64,000 nucleotides of DNA from positions 147,663-211,662 of the forward strand of contig JAJPIS010000107.1 of the NCBI GenBank assembly GCA_021324635.1, given 5' to 3'. Position 1 is the stretch's first letter; the number at the start of each line of letters is the position of its first letter. Positions 16,319 to 27,161 of the stretch are shown in pieces. A program made the translations under genes and the position numbers. The DNA comes from Gemmatimonadota bacterium (GTDB lineage Bacteria; Gemmatimonadota; Gemmatimonadetes; Gemmatimonadales; Gemmatimonadaceae). The notes under the pieces were generated by a model. It was not told the origin of the DNA. It ran no database searches and saw only the letters and a list, made by a program, of their open reading frames with translations.

Positions 16319-16842
16319 GTCGACCGGTCAGACGCCTGCGACCGGCGCCCGGGGGCGAGGAGCTCGAGCTGAAGCTCGAGGCTCTCCCCCGGCTCGAGCG
16401 CGAGCCAACGCCGACGGAGTGAGGCCAGCTCGGCGCGCATGGCGTGAAGCACCGTGGGGGTCAGGTCCATCGGCCGGTAACCCGGACGCATCTCGCCGCA
16501 CTTGGTCGCCACGGTGTCGTTGAAGTCCGTCAGCGTGAGCCGGTGACCGGTCATCGCCTCGAGCGACAGCAGCCCCGCGATCGCCTCGGCCCGGACCGCG
16601 TCCACCCCGATGCGCGCCAGCGCGCCGCGGTCGAACTCGGCAAACGCGGCACCCTGCGCGAGTAAGCCGAGGAAGCCTCCCGACAGGTTCAGCTGGCTCT
16701 CCACCACGGCGTGCGCCAGGTCGTGCACCGGGCCGAAGCCCTCCGCCGGCCCGATCGACGCGCAGTCCGACGAGCCATCGGTGCGCACGACAGTCAGCGA
16801 CGCGTGAGCGTCGGGCACTTTCTTGAAGCGCAGCGTCAGCAT
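16309..16842 (-). CDS. conserved-type protein of unknown function (HDLAHxxVE motif)
   Basis: 177 residues, cytoplasmic. It opens 'MLTLRFKKVPDAHASLTVVR', with a short beta-sheet-like start, then 'GFGPVHDLAHAVVESQLNL' at ~36-54. The HDxxHxxVE arrangement, followed by 'GFLGLLAQG' and an acidic stretch, looks like a conserved, possibly metal-binding, core. The rest is helical ('RAEAIAGLLSLEAMTGHRLT'), ending in a charged 'RAELASLRRRWLALEPGESL' segment. I do not know a named family. It diverges from the NHL-repeat lipoprotein gene with 169 bases between starts. Confidence 0.65.
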   Translation of the reverse strand: MLTLRFKKVPDAHASLTVVRTDGSSDCASIGPAEGFGPVHDLAHAVVESQLNLSGGFLGLLAQGAAFAEFDRGALARIGVDAVRAEAIAGLLSLEAMTGHRLTLTDFNDTVATKCGEMRPGYRPMDLTPTVLHAMRAELASLRRRWLALEPGESLELQLELLAPGRRSQASDRSTVT

Positions 16843-17011
16843 GGGGTGCCTGATGCTATGTCAGGTCGCCGCAGCCGACCAGGGCTGCTCCGTTGCCCCC
16901 ACCGCCGCGACGTTCGCCGTGCGCGCCCTGCCACTCGCCCCGGAGGTGTTGTCGCCCCGCGCGGTCGTCGCGAGCTTCGCTCGTCTCTCTCATCTCCAGG
17001 AGGACGCAGCC

Positions 17012-18166
17012 ATGCCACGCGCGCACTCCCTCGCCGCGATCGCCGCGACAGTGGTCGCGGCCGCGCTCGCGGTCGCGTGCGCAGGACCCGACCGCTCGCC
17101 CACCAGCCCGCCGAGCGACGCCGCGAGCTCGGCCACGGCGACGGATCGGGTCGACTCGCGAAGCGCGACGCTCTTCGGCCGGCACCACGTGATGATGATC
17201 GCCGACCAGTTCAACAACCGGGTGATCGAGGTCGATGAGACCGGCGAGATCCGGTGGCACTTCGGCAATGGGCCGAGGGATGTCACGGCCGCCTCGATCA
17301 TCGGTGTCAACGACGCCCAACCCGTCGGTGACCTGGTGCTCATGGCAGGGACGGGAGCGCCGCCAGGCACGGAGCTGCTCTGCCCCCAGGGGTGCGCGGA
17401 CAACCGCGTGCTGCTGGTCAACCGCAGCGGCCACATCGTGTGGCAGTATGGGACATTCGGCGTGACGGGCGCGGGACCCAATCAGCTCAGCAGCCCGGTC
17501 CAGGCGACCTTTCTCCCCAATGGCCACGTCCTCATCACGGACCAGGGCAACCAGCGCATCATCGAGGTAAATCGCCATCATCACATCGTCTGGCAGTACG
17601 GCCAGACCGGGGTGGCCGGTATCGGCGCTGGCCAGTTGAACAACCCCAATAGCGCCGAGCTGCTCGAGAACGGGCACATTCTCATCGCCGATGAGAACAA
17701 CAACCGAGCGATCGAGGTCACCCGCCACCACACCATTGTCGCGACGTTCACCGGAGGGGGTACGCTGAGCGGTGTGGCGTTCGCCAGTCGGCTGCCGAAC
17801 GGGCACACGCTGATCACCGACTCGAACAACAACCGTGTGGTCGAGCTCGACTCCCACGACCACATTGTCTGGTCCTATGCGACCAACACGCAGACCGGGT
17901 CCAACGCCAATCCGCTCCCCACACGGGCGCTCCGCCTGGCCAACGGCCTGACGCTCATCAGCGACCAGTTCAACGATCGTGTCATCTTCGTGAACCATGC
18001 CGGGCGGATCGTCGGACAGTTCGGAACGCTCGACGTGCCGGGTTTCGGCACCGACGACACCAGGCCGGGGCTCAACGCCCCCTACGACGCCAAGATCGTG
18101 GGCGACTTCACCGGCATCACGGCACCGGTTCCGGACGGGGACCACGACGGCGACGACCCGCGCTGA
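17012..18166 (+). CDS. NHL-type beta-propeller lipoprotein
   Basis: 384 residues from the ATG at 17012 with AGGAGG upstream. The open frame starts earlier, at 16823, without support. The signal 'AAIAATVVAAALAVACAG' ends in a lipobox-like Cys. Five or six blades follow, each with a closely similar strand: 'HVMMIADQFNNRVIEV', 'GHVLITDQGNQRIIEV', 'GHILIADENNNRAIEV', 'GHTLITDSNNNRVVEL', 'GLTLISDQFNDRVIFV', paired with 'HIVWQYG'-type strands. NHL propellers bind proteins or ligands. Arylsulfotransferases look partly similar, but I see no catalytic motif. Probably in the periplasm or on the surface. Confidence 0.8.
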   Translation: MPRAHSLAAIAATVVAAALAVACAGPDRSPTSPPSDAASSATATDRVDSRSATLFGRHHVMMIADQFNNRVIEVDETGEIRWHFGNGPRDVTAASIIGVNDAQPVGDLVLMAGTGAPPGTELLCPQGCADNRVLLVNRSGHIVWQYGTFGVTGAGPNQLSSPVQATFLPNGHVLITDQGNQRIIEVNRHHHIVWQYGQTGVAGIGAGQLNNPNSAELLENGHILIADENNNRAIEVTRHHTIVATFTGGGTLSGVAFASRLPNGHTLITDSNNNRVVELDSHDHIVWSYATNTQTGSNANPLPTRALRLANGLTLISDQFNDRVIFVNHAGRIVGQFGTLDVPGFGTDDTRPGLNAPYDAKIVGDFTGITAPVPDGDHDGDDPR

Positions 18167-18176
18167 CGGCGGGTCG
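18154..18176. terminator. hairpin over the stop codon
   Basis: CGACCCGC (18154-18161) / GCGGGTCG (18169-18176), 8-base arms with a 7-base loop that contains the TGA stop of the NHL lipoprotein gene. There is no T tract, so termination is only likely. Confidence 0.35.
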
Positions 18177-18402
18177 CTCCTGACGCTCCTGGGGCCAGTC
18201 GGAGATGTCGTCCGCTGGCCCCAAGTCGCGCCTGTGGCCCGTGTCGGTGTCCGGCCGCCGCCGGGCGCGCCTGGATCTTGCCCCCACTTGTCGACGTCGA
18301 CGCGCGTGGGCGATCCTTCCAGCGCGCCCGTACCGGTGGCTCCGAGCCGCCGGCGGCGAAGGACGCTGCGGCGCGCAATCGACACCGACCGGAGTGCAGG
18401 CT

Positions 18403-20034
<1,632 letters not shown>

Positions 20035-20080
20035 AGCGGTCACTTGCGCGGGCCCCGCGCCGGGTCGCACGATTCGCGGC

Positions 20081-21121
20081 ATGCCGCTCCCACGGTTCTC
20101 GCTTGTCCACGGCGTAACGCCCCTTCACGAGCTGCCACGGCTCCGGGCCGCCCTCGGCGGCCCGTCCCGCTGTCCGCCGATCCTGATCAAGCGCGATGAC
20201 CTGGCAGGCCCTGCGATGGGCGGCAACAAGGCGCGGAAGCTCGAATACTGTGTCGCCGACGCCCTGGCCGCCGACGCGACCCACCTGGTCACCGTCGGAG
20301 CGACGCAGTCCAACCACGCCCGCATGACCGCTGCCGCCGCGCGTCTGGCCGGCATGCGCTGCGTGCTCGTGCTCACCGCGGCCGGCGCGCAGGCGCCGCA
20401 AGGAAACCTGTTTCTCGATCAGCTCCTCGACGCCGAGCTCCACTTCGTGGCGCCGGGCCCGGTTGCCCTCGGGCCCAACCCGCACGAGGACGCCTGCGTC
20501 GCCGCCGTCATGCGGCGGCTCGAGCAGCAAGGGGGTCGCCCGTATTTCGTCGCCCTCGGCGCTTCGACGCCGCTCGGCGTCGTCGGGTACGTCGAGGCGA
20601 TGCGCGAGCTCACCCGCCAGTGCGCCGACCTCGGCGGATCCGCCCCGCCCGCACGCCTGTATTTTGCCGCCGGGTCGCGTGGCACCCAGGCCGGAATCGT
20701 CCTCGGCTCCATCCTGCACTGCGCCCCCTGGACAGCGCACGGCATCGCGGTCAGTCCGGGCGACCCTGACAAGACCGAGCGCGCGGTCGAACTGGCCGCC
20801 GGTGCCGCCGAGCTGCTCGGCACCCATGTGCGTCTGACCCGGGATCAGATCATCACGCACCAGGAGTTCTACGGGGCCGGGTACGCCGTCCCGACCGAGG
20901 AGGGCGATGCGGCCGTCCGGCTCGTGGCCCGCACCGAGGCGATCTTCCTGGATCCCGTCTACACGGGCAAGGCGATGGCCGGGCTGATCGCCCACGTACA
21001 GCGCGGCGACATCGACCAAGAGCGGCCGATCATCTTCCTCCACACCGGCGGTCTCCCGGGACTCTTCGCCCAGGCCGACCGGTTGGGGGATCCCGCCGAC
21101 GCGCGCCCGGGGTGCGACTGA
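20081..21121 (+). CDS. D-cysteine desulfhydrase / ACC deaminase family enzyme
   Basis: 346 residues, fold type II PLP enzyme. 'LIKRDDLAGPAMGGNKARKL' carries the PLP Lys in GGNKARK (~46-52). 'VGATQSNHARMTAAAAR' is the family's conserved QSNHxR block. 'AAGSRGTQAG' binds the cofactor phosphate. 'FLDPVYTGKAMAGL' and 'FLHTGGLPGLF' close the domain. D-cysteine desulfhydrase and 1-aminocyclopropane-1-carboxylate deaminase share these motifs and cannot be told apart by eye, so no gene symbol is given. Products would be pyruvate with H2S and NH3, or 2-oxobutyrate with NH3. The ATG has only a weak ribosome-binding site. Confidence 0.85.
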   Translation: MPLPRFSLVHGVTPLHELPRLRAALGGPSRCPPILIKRDDLAGPAMGGNKARKLEYCVADALAADATHLVTVGATQSNHARMTAAAARLAGMRCVLVLTAAGAQAPQGNLFLDQLLDAELHFVAPGPVALGPNPHEDACVAAVMRRLEQQGGRPYFVALGASTPLGVVGYVEAMRELTRQCADLGGSAPPARLYFAAGSRGTQAGIVLGSILHCAPWTAHGIAVSPGDPDKTERAVELAAGAAELLGTHVRLTRDQIITHQEFYGAGYAVPTEEGDAAVRLVARTEAIFLDPVYTGKAMAGLIAHVQRGDIDQERPIIFLHTGGLPGLFAQADRLGDPADARPGCD

Positions 21122-21136
21122 GCGCGATGGACAACG

Positions 21137-21163
21137 GGGCCGGCATCGCGACGATGCCGGCCC
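21137..21163. terminator. bidirectional hairpin between convergent genes
   Basis: Perfect 12-base arms GGGCCGGCATCG / CGATGCCGGCCC with a 3-base loop, lying 15 bases after one stop and 53 bases from the opposing hpnJ stop. No long T tract (ATCTTCC follows). It probably serves both genes. Confidence 0.7.
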
Positions 21164-21216
21164 ATCTTCCTGGACCTAGACCTCATGTAGAAGGTGAAAC
21201 AGCCGGCTCTAACTCG

Positions 21217-22656
21217 CTATGTGTTAGCGGCTTGCCGGCGTCTGCTCAGGAACTGCACGAACTCGGCCCCTTCGCGGAGGCGCCGCTTCATCATCTGCGG
21301 GCTCCGCACCATCTCGGCGGTCATCTCGGCGATCTTCCCAGCCCGGAAATAGAATCGCTTGTAGAACGTCTCGACCGAGTCGAAGATCTCCGTCCGGTTG
21401 AGATGCTCATACGAGAGCGCGCTCGTCTGGACACCCCGCTCGTTCACGAGCGTGGCCGCGCTGTCGTCCTCGGGCAGCCAGCCGTTCTCCTTGGCCTGGT
21501 TGTACAGGTACGTCCCCGGATACGGCGCGGCGATCGAGACCTGGATCGTATGGGGATTGATCTCCTTGGCGTACCGAATGGTCTCCTGGATGGTCTCGCG
21601 CGTCTCGCCCGGGAGACCGAGGATGAAGGTGCCGTGAATGGTGACGCCCAGGGCCCGGCAGTCGCGGGTGAAGCGGCGGGCGATGTCGAGCCGGATGCCT
21701 TTCTTGATGTTGTTCAGGATCTGCTGGTTGCCCGACTCGTACCCGACGAGGAGGAGCCGCAGCCCGTTGTCTCGCAGCACCTTCAGTGTCTCGTAGGGGA
21801 CGTTCGCCTTGGCGTTGCACGACCAGGTCAGCCCGAGCTTCCCCAGCCCGCGAGCGATCTCCTCGGCGCGCGCCGTGTTGTCCGTGAACGTGTCATCGTC
21901 GAAGAACACTTCCTGAACCTGCGGGAAGTACTTCGGGATGAGCGCGATCTCCTCCAGGACGTGCGCGGCGCTCCGCGTGCGGTAGCGGTGGCCACCCACC
22001 GTCTGCGGCCAGAGGCAGAACGTGCACTTGGAGCGGCAGCCCCGTCCCGTGTAGAGGGATACGTACGGGTGCTTGAGGTAGCCGATGAAGTAGTCCTCGA
22101 TCCGCAGATCGCGCCGGTACACCTCGGTCACGAACGGCAGCCGGTCCATGTCCTCGAGCACGGCGCGATCCGGGGTGTGCACCACCCGGCCGGCTGTGTC
22201 CCGGAAGGTCAGCCCGTCGATGTCCGCGTACGGCCGCCCCTCGGCCACTTCCGCGATCGTGAAGTCGAACTCCTCGCGCGCGATGAAGTCGATCGCGGGA
22301 GAGGCGAGCAGCGACTGCTCCGGCTCCACGGCGACCTTGGCGCCGACGAACCCGACGCGCAGGGCGGGGTTCTCCTGCTTGAGGGCCTCCGCGACCCGCA
22401 CGTCACCCGGAAACGAGGGCGAGCTCGTATGCAGCACGGCCAGGTCGTACTGCCGCGCCATGGGCAGCACGTCGGCCAGCGAGAGCCCCGCGGCCGGCGC
22501 GTCGACCAGCTTGCTGTCGGGCACCAGCGCGGCCGGCTGGGCGAGCCAGGTGGGGTACCAGAAGGACCGAACCTCACGGCGGGCCTGGTAGCGCGAGCCC
22601 GCGCCGCCGTCAAAGCCCTCGTAGGACGGGGGATGCAAAAAGAGCGTGCGCATCAT
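21217..22656 (-). CDS. hpnJ: hopanoid biosynthesis radical SAM protein HpnJ
   Basis: 479 residues. N-terminal B12-binding-like domain (~1-165), then a radical SAM domain with the [4Fe-4S] cysteines 207, 211 and 214 in 'GRGCRSKCTFCLWPQTVGGH'. Residues ~230-480 continue with 'EIALIPKYFPQVQEVFFDDD', 'SGNQQILNNIKKGIRLDIA' and 'GTFILGLPGETRETIQETI'. HpnJ is assigned to formation of the cyclitol headgroup of bacteriohopanepolyol cyclitol ethers. The start ATG overlaps the hpnI stop (ATGA), so the two are translationally coupled. Hopanoid genes across the divergent promoter support the assignment. Confidence 0.92.
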   Translation of the reverse strand: MMRTLFLHPPSYEGFDGGAGSRYQARREVRSFWYPTWLAQPAALVPDSKLVDAPAAGLSLADVLPMARQYDLAVLHTSSPSFPGDVRVAEALKQENPALRVGFVGAKVAVEPEQSLLASPAIDFIAREEFDFTIAEVAEGRPYADIDGLTFRDTAGRVVHTPDRAVLEDMDRLPFVTEVYRRDLRIEDYFIGYLKHPYVSLYTGRGCRSKCTFCLWPQTVGGHRYRTRSAAHVLEEIALIPKYFPQVQEVFFDDDTFTDNTARAEEIARGLGKLGLTWSCNAKANVPYETLKVLRDNGLRLLLVGYESGNQQILNNIKKGIRLDIARRFTRDCRALGVTIHGTFILGLPGETRETIQETIRYAKEINPHTIQVSIAAPYPGTYLYNQAKENGWLPEDDSAATLVNERGVQTSALSYEHLNRTEIFDSVETFYKRFYFRAGKIAEMTAEMVRSPQMMKRRLREGAEFVQFLSRRRQAANT

Positions 22657-23891
22657 GCGGGCATCGCCTCCTCACTGCCGTGGAGCACTCCATCTGCACG
22701 AACCTGCATAGCCTGCTGTCTCCAGGTGACGCGGCGATTGGCGAAGCTGATCGCCCACACGCCGAACGAGAGTATGTCGCGGAGCGGCACGAGCCAGGCC
22801 GTCCCGCGGCCGCCCCGGGGCATGGCGGGTACCTGCTGCCTCGCGACGACGAGCCCCCGGCGCACCACCCAATGTAGTACCAGCCGGCACAGGACAGCGA
22901 CCGGCAGGAGCGCCAGCACCCACCGGTCCCTGCCGGCCATGAGCGCGGCGAGCGCCGCCATCGGGATGGTGTACGTCACGACCGAGCAGAAGTGGCCGAG
23001 CGGCTCGACCGTGCGGATGGTCCGTGTCCACCGCAGCTCGTGGGCGACGAGCGCCGACAGGCTCGGCTCGTCGACCGTCGTCGCGACCTCGTAGGGCACG
23101 ATGACGCAGCGCAACCCGAGCGCGCGGACGCGCCGCCCGAGCTCGTAGTCATCGGCGAGGAGCGGCGCCAGCGCCTCGAAGCCGCCACTGCGCGCGAGCA
23201 CGTCGCGCCGCACGGCGATGGTCGCGCCGGAACAGTACGCCTCGGACCCCACAGCGCGGGCGACGAGCACCGAGGGAGCAAACCACTCATCGATCGACAG
23301 CGCACCCAGCCGCGACCAGACGGAGCCCGTGGGCGCCCCACGGTACAGGCAGGTCGCCACGCCGACGGACGGGTCGCCGAGTGCCTCCGCGAGGGTCGCG
23401 AGATAGGTCGGGCCCACGCAGATATCGCTGTCGGCGAGCACGAGGATCTCCGAGCGCGCGTGCATGGCGAGCCGCGCGAGCGTATTGACCTTCTGGTTGG
23501 ACCCGAGCTCGTACGACCCGGCGAGGACCTGGACGTGACCGCGCGCGGTCGCCGCCACGCGGCGAGCCACGGCGAGCGCGGGATCCCCGGCCGAGCGGGC
23601 GCCGACCACGACCTCGTACGCCGGATACTCCTGCTCGCAGAACGACCGCAGGTTGCGCTCGAGGCCGGGCTCACTCCCACACAGCGGCTTGAGCACCGAG
23701 ATGGACGGACGACCTGCACGGGCGCCCGCGGGCAGCGCACGGGCCGATGGGCCGGATGTGGACACCAGCGACGCCCGCACGTGCCGCTGCCAGCGCCAGG
23801 TCAGGACGATGCACGCGACCACGTAGACGAGCGACAGCCCGGCCATCGTGATCCCGACCAGCCGCGCGGCAGTGTCGATCTCTCGTATCAT
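22653..23891 (-). CDS. hpnI: hopanoid biosynthesis glycosyltransferase HpnI
   Basis: 412 residues. N-terminal membrane span (~10-33), then a GT2/GT21 ceramide-glucosyltransferase-like domain: 'ISVLKPLCGSEPGLERNLRS', 'VVVGARSAGDPALAVAR', 'NQKVNTLARL', the DxD-type 'LVLADSDICVGPTYLATLAE', 'LADDYELGRRV' and the RxxRW-like 'HELRWTRTIRTVEPLG'. C-terminal spans lie at ~290-345. HpnI adds N-acetylglucosamine to bacteriohopanetetrol on the way to hopanoid glycosides and cyclitol ethers. The 182-base gap 23892-24073 to the divergent squalene synthase gene holds the control region of both arms; no clear site is seen in it. Confidence 0.92.
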   Translation of the reverse strand: MIREIDTAARLVGITMAGLSLVYVVACIVLTWRWQRHVRASLVSTSGPSARALPAGARAGRPSISVLKPLCGSEPGLERNLRSFCEQEYPAYEVVVGARSAGDPALAVARRVAATARGHVQVLAGSYELGSNQKVNTLARLAMHARSEILVLADSDICVGPTYLATLAEALGDPSVGVATCLYRGAPTGSVWSRLGALSIDEWFAPSVLVARAVGSEAYCSGATIAVRRDVLARSGGFEALAPLLADDYELGRRVRALGLRCVIVPYEVATTVDEPSLSALVAHELRWTRTIRTVEPLGHFCSVVTYTIPMAALAALMAGRDRWVLALLPVAVLCRLVLHWVVRRGLVVARQQVPAMPRGGRGTAWLVPLRDILSFGVWAISFANRRVTWRQQAMQVRADGVLHGSEEAMPA

Positions 23892-24073
23892 GCGGTCGCT
23901 GGATGTCCGGATCTCACGCCGAACGATGGCGCGCCGAGGCCGGGAACCGGTAGCCCCCCGACCCCCTGCGCGGGCCGCGCCGTGCGTGCCGGCGGCCGTG
24001 CGCTGGCCCTTCGCTCGGACGGACGCCGCCCTTTGGCACCGCCGAGCCGCAGGCGAATAGATTGCACGGCGTG

Positions 24074-25114
24074 ATGGACGGGCCGCGGCATACCGGACAG
24101 GACACCGAGGGAGCAGCGCTACAGGAGCTGCTGCTGCCAGGGGTCTCGCGCACGTTCGCGCTCACGATTCCGCAGTTGCCGCCGGCGCTGCGCACACCGA
24201 TCACGAACGCCTACCTGTTGTGCCGCGCCGCCGACACGATCGAGGACGAGGTCTCGCTGACGGCGGAGCAGAAGCAGCACTTCCATGCGCGGTTCGTGGC
24301 GGTGGTCGAGGGTCGTGAGGCGCCGGACGCGTTCGCGACCGACCTGGCACCGCTCCTCTCGGCCGCGACGCTCGACGCCGAGCACGAGCTCATCCGCCAA
24401 ACCCCGCGGGTGGTCGCCGTGACGCACGGCCTGGGGGAGCGGCAGCGGGCGGCGATCGAGCGGTGCGTGCGCATCATGTGCGCGGGGATGCCGCCATTCC
24501 AGCGGCGGACGCGCCTCGGGGGATTGGCGGACGTCGGCGAGCTGAACCAGTACTGCTATTACGTCGCAGGTGTCGTCGGGGAGATGCTCACGGACCTGTT
24601 CTGCGCCTACTCCCCGGCGATCGATGCGCGTCGGCCGGTGCTCGCGCCGCTCGCGACGTCCTTCGGCCAGGGTTTGCAGATGACGAACATCGTCAAAGAT
24701 TTGTGGGCCGACCGCCAGCGCGGCATCTGCTGGTACCCCCGCGATGTGTTTCGCCGCACCGGGGTCGACCTCGAGACCCTCGCGCCCGGGCGCGACAGCG
24801 AGGGGCTGGCTGCCGGTCTGGAGGAGCTGATCGGTATGGCTCACGGGCACCTGCGCGACGCGCTGACCTACACGCTCGCGATCCCGCCAGCAGAGACAGG
24901 GATCCGCCGGTTCTGCCTGTGGGCGCTCGGCCTGGCCGTGCTGACGTTGCGGAAGGTCTACCGCAGCGCCGATTTCCTCGCCGGGCGGTCGGTCAAGGTC
25001 TCGCGCCGCATGGTGCGCGCGACGGTCGTCACCACCTCGCTGCTCGTCCGGAACGACGGGGTGCTCACCCGTCTCTTCGACTGGGCGGCGTCGCCGCTTC
25101 CGCGATGCTCATGA
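24074..25114 (+). CDS. squalene synthase
   Basis: 346 residues from the ATG at 24074 (TTG 24062 and GTG 24071 also possible; weak ribosome-binding site). It reads as the head-to-head prenyl synthase type. 'GVSRTFALTIPQLPPALRTP' is followed by the first Asp-rich motif DTIEDE (54-59), then 'LNQYCYYVAGVVGEMLTDLF', and the second motif in 'NIVKDLWADRQRG' (205-217). This pattern is that of true squalene synthases, which join two farnesyl diphosphates and reduce the product with NADPH, rather than the HpnC/HpnD pair. A single hydrophobic stretch near the C-terminus may tether it to the membrane. It overlaps the cyclase gene by 10 bases. Confidence 0.87.
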   Translation: MDGPRHTGQDTEGAALQELLLPGVSRTFALTIPQLPPALRTPITNAYLLCRAADTIEDEVSLTAEQKQHFHARFVAVVEGREAPDAFATDLAPLLSAATLDAEHELIRQTPRVVAVTHGLGERQRAAIERCVRIMCAGMPPFQRRTRLGGLADVGELNQYCYYVAGVVGEMLTDLFCAYSPAIDARRPVLAPLATSFGQGLQMTNIVKDLWADRQRGICWYPRDVFRRTGVDLETLAPGRDSEGLAAGLEELIGMAHGHLRDALTYTLAIPPAETGIRRFCLWALGLAVLTLRKVYRSADFLAGRSVKVSRRMVRATVVTTSLLVRNDGVLTRLFDWAASPLPRCS

Positions 25115-27108
25115 AGTTCCCCATCCTCTCCAGTGTGGCGACGGGCGCGCGAAGGTCCGTCGCGACGCCCCTCTCCGGAACCGCGCTGCGTCAGACAATC
25201 CGGCCGCCGATCGACCGCGCGGCGTTGCAGTCCGCGATCGACCGCGCCGCGGCGGCGTTGACACGCACGCAGGCGGAGGAGGGGTACTGGCGCTTCGATC
25301 TCGAGGCCGATGCGAGCATCACGGCCGAGTACGTCCTGATGATGCACTACATGGACGAGATCGACCCCGAGCTGGAGGCGCAACTGGCGACGGCCCTGCG
25401 GGCCGCACAGGCGCTGCACGGCGGGTGGGGTCTGTACCCGGGAAGCGCGATCGACCTGAGTTGCTCGGTCAAGGCCTACTATGCGCTGAAGCTGGCCGGC
25501 GACGATCCCGCCGCCCCGCACATGGCGCGCGCGCGCGCCGCGATCCTCGCCCAGGGCGGCGCCGCCCGGTCGAATGTGTTCACGCGCATCGCCCTGGCGA
25601 TGTTCGGGCAAGTGCCCTGGCGGGGCGTGCCCTTTCTGCCAGTCGAGATCGTGCTCCTGCCGCGGTGGTTCCCCTTCCACCTGCACAAGGTCTCGTACTG
25701 GTCTCGCACCGTCATGGTGCCGCTCGCGATCCTCTGCAGCCTCAAGGTGCGCGCCCGCAACCCGAGGGGGGTGAATATCCGTGAGCTGTTCGTCACCCCC
25801 CCCGAGGAGGAGCGCGAGTACTTCCCGGTCCGCAGTCCGCTCAACCGGGCGTTCACGACGCTCGACGCACTCGGTCGCGCGAGCGAGCCAAAGCTGCCCG
25901 CCCGGCGCCGGCGCATCGCGCTCGTCCGCGCCGCCCGCTGGTTCATCGCCCGCCTCAACGGGACGGACGGCCTCGGGGGGATCTTTCCGGCCATGGTGAA
26001 TGCCTACGAGGCGCTCGCGGCGCTCGGGTACGGGTACGACCATCCCTACCGCGTCCAGGCGCGGACTGCGCTCCGTAAATTGCTCGTCCGCGGCGAGTCG
26101 GCGACCTGGTGTCAGCCGTGCGTCTCGCCCGTCTGGGACACGGCGCTCGCGACACTCGCGCTCGAGGAAGCGGCGACCGAGAGATCGGGTGCAGCGGTGA
26201 CCCGGGCCCTGGACTGGCTCGTCTCGCGGCAGCTTCCCGACGGCGAGCCCGGTGATTGGCGGGGTGCGCGTCCCGGCGTCCGCGGGGGCGGATGGGCATT
26301 TCAGTTCGCCAACCCGCACTATCCCGATCTCGACGACACGGCCGCCGTGATCTGGGCGATGACGCGGGCCCCGGACTCCACGCGATACGAGGCGTCGATC
26401 GCGAGCGCCCTCGATTGGATCGCCGGCATGCAGAGCCGCAACGGCGGGTTCGGCGCGTTCGATGCCGACAACACGTTCCGCTACCTCAACGAGATCCCGT
26501 TTGCGGATCACGGGGCCCTCCTCGATCCGCCGACGAGTGACGTGAGTGGCCGGTGCGCGTTGGCGCTCGCGCGCGTGGGTCGCACGCGCGACCGCGCGGC
26601 GCTCGACGCCTGCCTGGGGTTCCTCCGCCGCGAGCAGGAGGAGCCTGGCGCCTGGTTCGGTCGCTGGGGCACGAATTACGTCTACGGCACCTGGTCGGTG
26701 CTCGCCGCCCTGTCACAGACCGCGCGTCCGGAGGACGCCGCGCGCGTCGCGCGCGCCGCCGCCTGGCTCATGACCCGCCAGAACGACGACGGGGGCTGGG
26801 GCGAGAGCTGTGACAGCTACTGGGATCCGGGCTGCGTCCCACGGAATGATCCGAGCACCGCGTGCCAGACGGCGTGGGCGCTCCTGGGACTCATGGACGC
26901 GGGCGAGGTCGAGTCGCCGGAAGTGAGGCGGGGCATCGCCTACCTGCTCAGGCGGCAGCAGGAGAGTGGGTTCTGGGACGACCCGTGGTTCAACGCGCCT
27001 GGGTTCCCTCGCGTGTTCTTCCTCAAGTATCACGGATACGCCAGGTACTTCCCGCTCTGGGCGCTCGCCCGCTACCGGAATCTCACGAGTGGGGATGCGA
27101 TGGCGTGA
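25105..27108 (+). CDS. shc: squalene-hopene cyclase
   Basis: 667 residues from the ATG at 25105 (ATG 25111 possible), normal length for the family. The alpha/alpha-barrel enzyme carries several QW repeats ('EEGYWRFDLEADASITAEY', 'QSRNGGFGAFDADNTF', 'QNDDGGWGESCDSYWDPG', 'RQQESGFWDDPWFN') and the catalytic acid motif Asp408-Leu-Asp-Asp411 in 'NPHYPDLDDTAAV'. It cyclises squalene to hopene at the inner membrane, the committing step of hopanoid synthesis. It is also called hpnF. It is placed between squalene synthase and hpnG in one rightward unit. Confidence 0.96.
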   Translation: MLMKFPILSSVATGARRSVATPLSGTALRQTIRPPIDRAALQSAIDRAAAALTRTQAEEGYWRFDLEADASITAEYVLMMHYMDEIDPELEAQLATALRAAQALHGGWGLYPGSAIDLSCSVKAYYALKLAGDDPAAPHMARARAAILAQGGAARSNVFTRIALAMFGQVPWRGVPFLPVEIVLLPRWFPFHLHKVSYWSRTVMVPLAILCSLKVRARNPRGVNIRELFVTPPEEEREYFPVRSPLNRAFTTLDALGRASEPKLPARRRRIALVRAARWFIARLNGTDGLGGIFPAMVNAYEALAALGYGYDHPYRVQARTALRKLLVRGESATWCQPCVSPVWDTALATLALEEAATERSGAAVTRALDWLVSRQLPDGEPGDWRGARPGVRGGGWAFQFANPHYPDLDDTAAVIWAMTRAPDSTRYEASIASALDWIAGMQSRNGGFGAFDADNTFRYLNEIPFADHGALLDPPTSDVSGRCALALARVGRTRDRAALDACLGFLRREQEEPGAWFGRWGTNYVYGTWSVLAALSQTARPEDAARVARAAAWLMTRQNDDGGWGESCDSYWDPGCVPRNDPSTACQTAWALLGLMDAGEVESPEVRRGIAYLLRRQQESGFWDDPWFNAPGFPRVFFLKYHGYARYFPLWALARYRNLTSGDAMA

Positions 27109-27161
27109 CCGTGCACGGACGGACGGCGACCCCCCGGGGGAGTGGCGAACCTCCAGCCGGG

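Noticed and set aside
20081..21121. Assigning a specific gene name (dcyD or acdS)
   Set aside because: The motifs are shared by both enzymes. Discriminating residues cannot be judged without an alignment.
24074..25114. hpnC or hpnD homologue
   Set aside because: The DTIEDE motif context and YCYYVAGVVGEML block match true squalene synthases. The other two partners of the HpnCDE route are absent here.
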